This document shows positions 1-6,713 of a DNA stretch of 64,000 bases, one piece after another (the stretch's first letter is position 1; every line of letters begins with the position of its first letter). The DNA lies in NCBI GenBank assembly GCA_963169195.1, contig CAUJDN010000099.1, positions 1 through 64,000 on the forward strand, written 5' to 3'. Made by a program: the position numbers and the translations under genes. The notes beneath the pieces were generated by a model. The model had not been told where the DNA came from and ran no database searches. It saw nothing but the letters and a program-made list of their open reading frames with translations. This DNA comes from Acidobacteriota bacterium (GTDB lineage: Bacteria > Acidobacteriota > Vicinamibacteria > Vicinamibacterales > UBA2999).

Positions 1-60
1 GACTCGGACACCAGCCGCACGCGAACATCTCTCATCGGTCCAGAGTATCAGACGCCACGA

Positions 61-225
61 CGAACCTCCGTGCTTCGAACCCCCGTGCCTCGAACCTCCG
101 TGCTTCGAACCCCCGTGCTTCGAACCTCCGTGCTTCGAACCTCCGTGCTTCGAACCCCCGTGCTTCGAACCCCCGTGCTTCGAACCTCCGTGCTTCGAAC
201 CCCCGTGCTTCGCCCCCTCGTGAAG
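61..225. repeat. 15-bp tandem repeat array (10 units plus a degenerate end unit)
   Basis: Ten head-to-tail 15-bp units of the form CGAACCYCCGTGCYT run from 61 to 210. A degenerate unit starting CGCCCCC follows at 211-225. The same unit, with the same kind of CGCCCCC end, occurs inside mutL at 22805-22924. The array ends just before the ribosome binding site of the oxidoreductase gene at 234. Units are multiples of three, so the array is open in several frames, but I do not regard it as coding. Confidence 0.97.
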
Positions 226-233
226 GAGCCCCC

Positions 234-1391
234 TTGGATCGTCGTTCGCTGATTCGCAACGGAAGCCTCGCCGCGCTCGGTCTCGCGGCGGGCGCGTGTG
301 CTCCGCGGACCGCTGCCGTGGCCACGCGACCGGCCGCGCGACGGCGGCCGCCGGTGGTCCTGCCCCACGTCAAAGCGTCGTGGGATCGGGTGATTCGGAC
401 GACCATCGGCCTCCGACCGCACCGCCCCGCCGGCTTCCTGCTCCGCGCCGACAAGCTGGACGCCAAGACGCTCATTCACAACTACGGCCACGGCGGCTCC
501 GGGATGTCGCTGTCGTGGGGCACGGCCTCGATGGCGGCCGACATGGCCGTGGCGCATGCCGATCGCCGAGCGGCGGTCCTCGGCGCGGGCGTCGTGGGGC
601 TGACCACGGCCCGGGAACTGCAGCGCCGCGGCTTCGAGGTCAGCATCTACGCCGCGGCGGTGCCGCCGGACACGACGTCGAACATGTCCCTGGCCGGCTG
701 GACGCCCACCTCCGGCCTCTCGCAGGCCGACGCCCGCACGCCGGAGTGGACGACCCAGTTGCGGCAGGCGGCCGAGATCGCCTATCGGCGCCTGCAGCTG
801 CTGGTCGGCTCCAGATATGGCATCAGCTGGATCGTCAACTACGGTCCCACGGAGAACGAGAAGGCGGCGGGTGGCCGGAACATGCTGCTCCCCGAGAGCG
901 TGCAGACCGGGGGAACGCTGCTTGGCCCGGGCGAGCACCCCTTCCCCACGACCTATGCCGTCGAGCGGCCGGAACTGCGGATCGAGCCGTCCATCTACCT
1001 GGACGCCCTGATGCACGACGTCGTCGACTTTGGCGGAACCCTGGTGATCCGGAAATTCGAGACACCCGCGGAGGTGGCGGCCCTGCCCGAGGGCCTCGTC
1101 GTGAACTGCACGGGCCTCGGCGCCGGAGCGCTGTTCGGCGATTCCGCCATGATTCCGCTGAAGGGCCAGCTCACGGTCCTGGTCCCGCAGCCCGAGATCC
1201 AGTATTCGACCAGCGGCGGCGCCCGTGTCCAGACCGCCGAGCCGGGCATCGGCATTCACATGATGCCCCGCTCCGACGGCATCATCCTGGGCGGTACGTC
1301 AGAGCGGGACGTGTGGACCGTCGACGTGAACGAGAAGGAGCGCCAGCGCATCGTCGAGGGACACATCGACCTCTTCAGCGCCATGCGCTGA
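234..1391 (+). CDS. Tat-exported FAD-dependent oxidoreductase, D-amino-acid oxidase-like, apparently circularly permuted
   Basis: The 385-residue protein resembles D-amino-acid oxidase (DAAO), which oxidatively deaminates D-amino acids using FAD. It starts at TTG 234, supported by AAGGAG at 223-228. The N-terminus has twin arginines, a hydrophobic stretch and Cys22 after Ala-Gly-Ala, suggesting Tat export and possibly lipid anchoring. The order of motifs is odd. GLRPHRP (residues 59-65) and HNYGHGG (82-88), which end ordinary DAAOs, come before the Rossmann motif GAGVVG (117-122). The chain then stops after a segment (MMPRSDGIILGG and on) that in DAAO precedes GLRP. All motifs lie in one uninterrupted frame, so this is not an assembly artefact of frame. 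Substrate is unproven. Confidence 0.85.
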   Translation: MDRRSLIRNGSLAALGLAAGACAPRTAAVATRPAARRRPPVVLPHVKASWDRVIRTTIGLRPHRPAGFLLRADKLDAKTLIHNYGHGGSGMSLSWGTASMAADMAVAHADRRAAVLGAGVVGLTTARELQRRGFEVSIYAAAVPPDTTSNMSLAGWTPTSGLSQADARTPEWTTQLRQAAEIAYRRLQLLVGSRYGISWIVNYGPTENEKAAGGRNMLLPESVQTGGTLLGPGEHPFPTTYAVERPELRIEPSIYLDALMHDVVDFGGTLVIRKFETPAEVAALPEGLVVNCTGLGAGALFGDSAMIPLKGQLTVLVPQPEIQYSTSGGARVQTAEPGIGIHMMPRSDGIILGGTSERDVWTVDVNEKERQRIVEGHIDLFSAMR

Positions 1392-1423
1392 GTCTCGGTG
1401 CCTCGCACCCGCGCCGGTCGAAC

Positions 1424-2056
1424 CTACTGGACCGACACCCCCACCGCCAGCCTGAACATCGTTGCCCGAGCCGCGGCGGGTGTCGTCGCGGTGGCGTCGC
1501 GCGGCGACAGTCGGTGCCAGCGGGCATCGAAGCCGACGCCGAGGTGATCGGAGAGGAACCACCGTGCGCCGCCGCCGAGGGTGATGGCGCCCGACCAGCC
1601 GGAGTCGGCGACGGCCGCCGGCAGGTCGGCAAGGGCCACCGAGTCGCCGACCACCTTCACCGCCCCGTAGCCCGCGCTCAGGTAGCTCCATCCCAGGCGA
1701 TGCCCGAAGTTCAACGACAGCTGCGGTGAGAACAGCGTGGCCCGTGTCCTGACCTCCGGGAGGCTGTCTGGCTCGGGCGACACCGTTCCTCGGGCCCAGG
1801 AGTAGGTGGCGCCGACGCCGAGCGTGGCAGCCCCTAGCTTCCTGACGTGCGCGTGGGCGCCGCCTTCGAACCCGAACCCGCGGGACGGCACCACGGCGGC
1901 GGCCGGCAGCGACGGCGTCCAGCCGGCGGCGGTGGGAAGTCCCACCACGACGCCGCGCAGGTCAACGACGAACCGCCCGATGGGATCCTTCGGCTGGGCC
2001 GCGACGGGGAGGGCGCCGGCGGTCAGCAGCAGGGCGAGAAGCGACGCGGTCCGCAT
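1424..2056 (-). CDS. Signal-peptide protein, probable outer-membrane beta-barrel
   Basis: This 210-residue protein begins with a clear Sec signal peptide ([20 protein letters not shown], cleavage probably near residue 20). The mature part is rich in alternating Gly/aromatic strands such as GVGATYSWARG and YLSAGYGAV, and ends in a short hydrophobic strand, as in small outer-membrane barrels. No family is recognised with certainty. Its start codon overlaps the deoC stop by one base (TGATG), so it is probably translated with deoC and rpiB. What a barrel would do beside a sugar-phosphate aldolase is not clear from sequence. Confidence 0.75.
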   Translation of the reverse strand: MRTASLLALLLTAGALPVAAQPKDPIGRFVVDLRGVVVGLPTAAGWTPSLPAAAVVPSRGFGFEGGAHAHVRKLGAATLGVGATYSWARGTVSPEPDSLPEVRTRATLFSPQLSLNFGHRLGWSYLSAGYGAVKVVGDSVALADLPAAVADSGWSGAITLGGGARWFLSDHLGVGFDARWHRLSPRDATATTPAAARATMFRLAVGVSVQ

Positions 2057-2925
2057 CAGTAGCCGCTGGCCCTCCCCGCCGGCGCCATTTCACCGCGCGA
2101 CTCCTTGACGATGCGCACGCCGGCGCTGGCACCGATGCGCGTGGCGCCCGCGGCCACCATGGCCTTCACCTGCTGCAGGTCGCGCACGCCTCCCGAGGCC
2201 TTCACGCCCATCTCCGCGCCGACCACGCGGCGCATCAGGGCCACGTCGCCGGCCGTGGCCCCGCCGGGCCCGAAGCCCGTCGAGGTCTTCACGAAATCCG
2301 CCCCCGCGGCCTTCGCCAGCGTGCATGCCGTGACCTTCTCCTCGTCGGTGAGCAGTGCCGTCTCGAGGATGACCTTGCTCACCACGCCTCGCTCGGCGCA
2401 GGCGCTCACGACGGCCCGGATGTCGTCGCTCACGAGGCGAACATCGCCGGACTTGAGTGCCCCCACGTTCAGCACCATGTCGATCTCGGTGGCGCCGTCG
2501 AAGATGGCGCGTCGGGCTTCGTACTGCTTCACGTCCGGCGTGGTCGCCCCCAGCGGGAAGCCCACGACCGAGCACACGCCCACGCCCGTCCCCCGGAGCC
2601 GCGCCGCGGCTCGTGCCACCCACGTGGGGTTCACGCACACCGTCGCGAACGTCCACTCGGCCGCCTCGCGGCACAGCGTGTCGATGTCATCGGCCGTGGC
2701 ATCCGGCTTGAGGAGCGTGTGGTCGATGGATGACGCCACGTCGCCAACTCCACCCTCGTGGGCGTGCAGGCCCAGCCTGGAGGCGCCGGCGTCCATCACG
2801 CCCCGCACGCGCTCGGGGCAGCATTCGTAGGTGAACCCGTGGCACTCGCATCGGGCGGGCGCCACGGCGCCGGCCGCCACCAGCTCCTCGAGAATCAGCG
2901 CGATCAACCGTCGATAGTCCGTCAC
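2056..2925 (-). CDS. deoC: Deoxyribose-phosphate aldolase with Cys-rich N-terminal extension
   Basis: DeoC cleaves 2-deoxyribose-5-phosphate to glyceraldehyde-3-phosphate and acetaldehyde. The aldolase domain begins near residue 66 ([13 protein letters not shown]). It contains the Schiff-base lysine K213 in [11 protein letters not shown], the second lysine K242 in VKASGG and an acidic residue in EIDMVLNVG. The first 65 residues are extra compared with short DeoC proteins and carry four cysteines (26, 28, 35, 36) in CECH and ECCP contexts, perhaps a metal site. I chose GTG 2925 because it follows a GGGGA ribosome binding site and lies 20 bases after rpiB. Longer reading upstream would overlap rpiB. 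The pairing with an RpiB homologue recalls acetaldehyde-generating sugar pathways; no microcompartment shell genes are visible here. Confidence 0.9.
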   Translation of the reverse strand: MTDYRRLIALILEELVAAGAVAPARCECHGFTYECCPERVRGVMDAGASRLGLHAHEGGVGDVASSIDHTLLKPDATADDIDTLCREAAEWTFATVCVNPTWVARAAARLRGTGVGVCSVVGFPLGATTPDVKQYEARRAIFDGATEIDMVLNVGALKSGDVRLVSDDIRAVVSACAERGVVSKVILETALLTDEEKVTACTLAKAAGADFVKTSTGFGPGGATAGDVALMRRVVGAEMGVKASGGVRDLQQVKAMVAAGATRIGASAGVRIVKESRGEMAPAGRASGY

Positions 2926-2945
2926 GTCGGTCCCCTGCCCGGCCG

Positions 2946-3575
2946 CTACGGTGTGCGCTCCAGGCCCTGGATCTTCGCGATCCGGCGCAGGTATCGCGGC
3001 TCGGTGGTGGCGGTCGCCAGGAACGTGTCCACGATGGCCAGGGCCTCGTCCGGCGACACGAGGGTCGCCCCGAGCGACAGCACGTTCGCCCCGTTGTGCT
3101 CCCGCGCGTAGCGGGCCAGCGTCCTGGTCGTGCACATGGCGGCCCGGATGCCGGCAATCTTGTTGGCGGCGATCGCGGACCCGATTCCGGCCCCGTCGAT
3201 GACGATGCCGGCGTCGGCCTCGCCGCGCGCCACCTGACGCGCCACCCGCGCGGCGATGTCCGGATAGTCCACGGCGTCGGGGCCATCGGTGCCCACGTCG
3301 CTGACGGCCAGGCCGCGCTGGCGCAGCGTGTCCCGGATCCGGTCCTTGAGCGCCACCGCTGTGTGATCGCCGCCCACGGCGACGCGGCGCACGTCGACGA
3401 CCGGCGCCAGGCGCGACAGGTCCGCGTCAGCCACGGTCCCGACCACCGTGATGCGCCGTTCGCGCAGCGTGTCCTGCGCCAGGGGTGTGATGTGCCCGCC
3501 GGGCGCCAGCACCACGGTGGACCCGCGCTCCAGCACCCGCGCGTCGGTTTCGGTGAGGATCGAGAAGACCTTCAT
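2946..3575 (-). CDS. RpiB/LacA/LacB-family sugar-phosphate isomerase with extra N-terminal domain and altered active site
   Basis: The 209-residue protein has the ribose-5-phosphate isomerase B fold from about residue 64: GGDH (68-71), DYPDIA (103-108), [18 protein letters not shown] and [13 protein letters not shown]. Residues 1-60 form an additional domain containing [15 protein letters not shown]. The residue equivalent to E. coli RpiB catalytic Cys65 (in ICGTG) is Asp127 here (IDGAG), and the following Thr is Ala. His160, equivalent to the ring-opening His, is kept. It is therefore an RpiB homologue whose substrate or mechanism may differ. The gene precedes deoC by 20 bases. The start at 3575 was chosen because residues upstream are not protein-like. 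Confidence 0.85.
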   Translation of the reverse strand: MKVFSILTETDARVLERGSTVVLAPGGHITPLAQDTLRERRITVVGTVADADLSRLAPVVDVRRVAVGGDHTAVALKDRIRDTLRQRGLAVSDVGTDGPDAVDYPDIAARVARQVARGEADAGIVIDGAGIGSAIAANKIAGIRAAMCTTRTLARYAREHNGANVLSLGATLVSPDEALAIVDTFLATATTEPRYLRRIAKIQGLERTP

Positions 3576-3639
3576 GCGCTCGTGGTCACGGGGTCCCGTG
3601 CCGGGAATCCGCGGACCCTCCCATGCTACGCTCGACGCC

Positions 3640-4152
3640 ATGCTGCCAGACGTCCTCATCCCCCAGGCGCGACTCGCCACTCGCATCACCGAACTGGCCA
3701 CGGAGATCCGCGCCGCCCTTCCCGACGATCATATCCACTTCGTCTGCGTGCTGAAGGGGGCCTTTCTCTTCCTGGCGGACCTGGTCCGGGCGATGGACGA
3801 GCGCGTGACGATGGACTTCATCGCCGTGTCCAGCTACGGCACCGGCACCCGGTCGTCCGGAGAGGTGCGCCTCGTGAAGGACGTGGACGCCAGCCTCGAA
3901 GGCCGGCACGTCGTCATCGTGGAGGACATCGTGGACACCGGCCTCACGCTGCACTACCTGCAGGACATCCTGCGGCGGCGCGGCCCCGCGTCGCTCCGGA
4001 CGGCCTGCCTGTTGAGCAAGCCGTCGCGGCGCACGATCGACGTGCGGGTGGAGTTCATCGGTTTCACCATCGAGGACCGCTTCGTCGTCGGCTACGGTCT
4101 GGACTACGCAGAACAGTACCGCAACCTGCCCTACGTCGGCGTGATGCCCTAG
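3640..4152 (+). CDS. hpt: Hypoxanthine-guanine phosphoribosyltransferase
   Basis: This 170-residue enzyme converts hypoxanthine or guanine plus PRPP into IMP or GMP in purine salvage. The PRPP-binding loop VIVEDIVDTGLTL is intact, as are the pyrophosphate-loop region VLKGAFLF and the flexible-loop region VSSYGTGTRSSG. The C-terminal FVVGYGLDYAEQYRNLP motif is typical of the family. ATG 3640 gives the usual family length; no strong ribosome binding site is visible. The gene is divergent from rpiB and convergent with the next gene. Confidence 0.95.
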   Translation: MLPDVLIPQARLATRITELATEIRAALPDDHIHFVCVLKGAFLFLADLVRAMDERVTMDFIAVSSYGTGTRSSGEVRLVKDVDASLEGRHVVIVEDIVDTGLTLHYLQDILRRRGPASLRTACLLSKPSRRTIDVRVEFIGFTIEDRFVVGYGLDYAEQYRNLPYVGVMP

Positions 4153-4163
4153 CCGCCCGGCCG

Positions 4164-5609
4164 TCACTGCACGGCCTTCCGCACCGACTCCGCGGCCGCC
4201 CGGGCGTCCCGGATGACCGCCGCCTCGTCCAGTGTCCGCACGACCCCGTCCTTCATCAGCACCCGCCCGTTCACCACGGTCATGACCACGTCGTCGCCGT
4301 GCGTAGCGTAGACGAGGTGCGAAACCGGGTCGTACATCGGCACCTGGCGTGGGCGATCGGTGCGGACGGCGATGGCGTCGGCCAGTTTCCCCGCTTCGAG
4401 GGAGCCGAGACGGTCCTGCAGGCCCAGCGCGCGGGCGCCGCCCATGGTCGCCATCTCGAGAGCCGTCCGCGCCGAGACCATCCGCGGATCGCGCGAGACG
4501 AGCTTGTGCAGCAGCGCAGCCTGGCGCATGGCCTCGAACATGTCGAGATCGTTGTTGCTGGCGGCGCCGTCCGTGCCCAGCCCCAGCCTGACGCCGGCCT
4601 TCAGGTACCCGGGGACCGGCGCCGTGCCGCTGGCGAGCTTCATGTTGCTCTCGGGGTTGTGCGCGATACCGACCCCGCGGGCCTGCAGGAGCCTCACTTC
4701 CTCCGGGGACACCCACACGCCGTGCGCGCCCAGCGTCACCGGTGCCCAGAAGCCGATGCCATCGAGGAAGGTCACCGGGCGCTTCCCGTAGCGCTGCTGC
4801 GCGATGCGCACCTCGTCCTCGGTCTCGGCGAGGTGAATCTGGAGGGGGATGCCATGCGTCACGGCCAGGTCGCGCGTGGCCAGGAGCGTGGCCTGATCCA
4901 GGGTGTACATCGAGTGAGGCGCAATCGACGGGATGACCAGCTCGTCGCCCTTGAACTTCCGGATGAAGGCCTCGGCTCGCGCCAGGCCCTCGGCCGGCGT
5001 CTTCGCGTCGGCCACCGGGAACTGGATGATGGTCTGGCCGAGGACGCCGCGTATCCCGGCCTCCTTCGCCGCGGCCGCCACTTCTTCCTCGAAGTAGTAC
5101 ATGTCGGCGAAGAGCGTGGTGCCGGAGCGGATCATCTCGAGAGCCGCCAGCCGGGTGCCCACGCGTACGAATGCGGGCGAGACCGTCTTCGCCTCGGCCG
5201 GGAAGATGTACTTCTCCAGCCACTCCATCAGCGCCAGGTCGTCCGCCAGACCGCGGTACAGCACCATGGGTGCGTGCGTGTGGGTGTTGATGAGCCCCGG
5301 CAGGACGATGTGGCCGGCGAGGTCCACGCGCTCGGCGGCGTCGAACCTGGCCGCGATGGCCTCCGGCGTGTCGACCGCCACGATCGTGCTGCCGTCGATG
5401 GCCACGCTGCCGGGCGAGAGCACGCGGCCGGCGCCATCCATGGTGACGATGGTGGCATTGGCGAGGACGAGGGAGACCGGCGTGCCGCCTGTCCGAGTCG
5501 CGGGCGCCGCCGCCGGCGGCGCGTTGGGCTGCGCCGGGCCCGAGCATCCCGCCAGGGCCAGTGCCAGAGCGGGGGCCAGCATCGCCCTGGGGACGGAGAG
5601 GCTGATCAT
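4164..5609 (-). CDS. Lipoprotein amidohydrolase of the MTA/SAH deaminase (MtaD/TrzA) family
   Basis: The 481-residue protein is a zinc-dependent deaminase related to 5-methylthioadenosine/S-adenosylhomocysteine deaminase. Metal ligands are visible in HTHAPM near residue 109, in HLAETE, and in GTDGAASNN. HNPESNMKLASG is also typical of this family. The N-terminus is a classic lipoprotein signal with lipobox LAGC (Cys22) followed by a Pro/Ala-rich linker. The enzyme should thus sit in the periplasm attached to a membrane, whereas MtaD enzymes are normally cytoplasmic. Its substrate could be another aminated heterocycle such as a guanine- or triazine-like compound. It lies between hpt and upp, both salvage genes. 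Confidence 0.88.
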   Translation of the reverse strand: MISLSVPRAMLAPALALALAGCSGPAQPNAPPAAAPATRTGGTPVSLVLANATIVTMDGAGRVLSPGSVAIDGSTIVAVDTPEAIAARFDAAERVDLAGHIVLPGLINTHTHAPMVLYRGLADDLALMEWLEKYIFPAEAKTVSPAFVRVGTRLAALEMIRSGTTLFADMYYFEEEVAAAAKEAGIRGVLGQTIIQFPVADAKTPAEGLARAEAFIRKFKGDELVIPSIAPHSMYTLDQATLLATRDLAVTHGIPLQIHLAETEDEVRIAQQRYGKRPVTFLDGIGFWAPVTLGAHGVWVSPEEVRLLQARGVGIAHNPESNMKLASGTAPVPGYLKAGVRLGLGTDGAASNNDLDMFEAMRQAALLHKLVSRDPRMVSARTALEMATMGGARALGLQDRLGSLEAGKLADAIAVRTDRPRQVPMYDPVSHLVYATHGDDVVMTVVNGRVLMKDGVVRTLDEAAVIRDARAAAESVRKAVQ

Positions 5610-5682
5610 GGGCTCCCTGATTCTACCCCGCGGTCACCACATCGCCGGAGCGCCCGGTGCACGAATCAGGTATCTTTCTCCC

Positions 5683-6303
5683 GTGCTTCACCTCGTTCAC
5701 CACCCCGTTGTCCACGACTGCCTCGTTCAACTTCGCGACGCCTCGACTCCCCCGGAACGCTTCCGCGCGCTGACCGAGCGCATCACGGTCGTGCTCGGCG
5801 CCGAGGCACTGGCCGACCTGCCCCAGCGCGAGGTGGACGTCATCACGCCGCTCGGTCCTGCCAGGGGCCATCGCATCGGCGTGGACGTCGTCATCGTGCC
5901 CGTGATGCGCGCGGGGCTGGCCATGCTGCCGGGGCTGCTGCAGCTCGTGCCGCTGGCGCGGGTGGGCTTCATCGGCCTGAAGCGGGACGAGCAGACGGCC
6001 ATCGCCTCTCAGTACTTCGAGCGCCTGCCCGAGCGCCTCGAGGACAGCTTCGTCCTGCTGGTGGATCCGATGCTGGCGACGGGTGGGAGCGCTTCGGCAG
6101 CGCTGGACCTGCTGAAGCGCGCGGGCGCGCGGCGGCTGGCGCTGGTGTGCATCGTGGCGGCCCCGGAGGGCGTGGCCCTGCTCGAGCGCTCGCATCCCGA
6201 CGTGCCGGTCTTCTGCCCCGTCGTGGACCGCGAACTGAACGATCGCAAGTTCATCGTCCCCGGGCTCGGGGACTTCGGGGACCGGCTGTATGGGACAACG
6301 TGA
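5683..6303 (+). CDS. upp: Uracil phosphoribosyltransferase
   Basis: Upp makes UMP from uracil and PRPP in pyrimidine salvage. The 206-residue length is normal. The PRPP loop LLVDPMLATGGSA and the uracil-site region VIVPVMRAGLAML are present, and the C-terminus GLGDFGDRLYG is diagnostic of the family. GTG 5683 was chosen because it gives the standard N-terminus (HLVHHPVVHD). It is divergent from the amidohydrolase, with about 73 bases between them. Confidence 0.95.
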   Translation: MLHLVHHPVVHDCLVQLRDASTPPERFRALTERITVVLGAEALADLPQREVDVITPLGPARGHRIGVDVVIVPVMRAGLAMLPGLLQLVPLARVGFIGLKRDEQTAIASQYFERLPERLEDSFVLLVDPMLATGGSASAALDLLKRAGARRLALVCIVAAPEGVALLERSHPDVPVFCPVVDRELNDRKFIVPGLGDFGDRLYGTT

Positions 6304-6439
6304 GGGAAGGCACAAGGCAGATCGGAGGAGGCCGCAGGCAGAAGGGAAAGGGTCAAGAAGGGGCCAAGGGAGGGGCACCCTGACGGTCGGCTTCCGGTCC
6401 CTGCGGCGGTCGTGGTAACATTCCCCGTCTCACCCGGCT
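6304..6439. other. Purine-rich spacer between upp and tRNA-Val
   Basis: This 136-base spacer is strikingly purine-rich on the plus strand from 6304 to about 6376 (GGAAGG, AAGGGAAAGGG and GGGGCCAAGGGAGGGG). The pattern looks like a decayed array of roughly 7-base purine units, but the periodicity is too weak to call firmly. TAACAT at 6416-6421 could be a -10 element for the tRNA. Confidence 0.4.
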
Positions 6440-6514
6440 GCGCGCTTGGCTCAGTGGTAGAGCATCGCCTTCACACGGCGGGGGTCCTAGGTTCGAATCC
6501 TAGAGCGCGCACCA
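6440..6514 (+). tRNA. tRNA-Val (anticodon CAC)
   Basis: A complete cloverleaf can be folded. The acceptor stem GCGCGCT (6440-6446) pairs perfectly with AGCGCGC (6504-6510). The D arm is GCTC/GAGC, the anticodon stem TCGCC/GGCGG encloses TTCACAC with anticodon CAC at 6472-6474, and the T arm is CTAGG-TTCGAAT-CCTAG. The discriminator is A6511 and the CCA end is encoded at 6512-6514. CAC reads GUG valine codons. No integrase or duplicated 3' end lies nearby. Confidence 0.96.
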
Positions 6515-6713
6515 CTCCACAAATTCCATCCAACAGCTTGTCCGTCAGACGCGCGTGAGCGCGCGGATCGCGGGTGACCGGCCAACCGACCGGTCTGCCG
6601 GGCCACGGCTTGTCGGGCGGCAAGCTCACAGCATCGCGACAGCGGCGAGTGCCTCTGCGCGACAGGAGATGCTGGCCCTGCGCGACTGGAGGGAGTGGCT
6701 CAGCGCGACGGAC

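Noticed and set aside
61-225. CRISPR-like array
   Set aside because: Units are adjacent with no spacers and are only 15 bp; no cas genes are present in the window.
61-252. Open frame through the 15-bp array that could encode a pentapeptide-repeat protein
   Set aside because: Multiples of three keep all frames open in such an array. There is no separate ribosome binding site and the product has low complexity; the oxidoreductase ribosome binding site lies inside it.
234-1391. Frameshift or assembly join creating the odd motif order of the oxidoreductase
   Set aside because: All motifs are in a single continuous frame, and the two blocks meet without duplication or a stop.
6440-6713. Genomic island inserted at tRNA-Val
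   Set aside because: No integrase, no repeat of the tRNA 3' end, and the following genes match the local composition.
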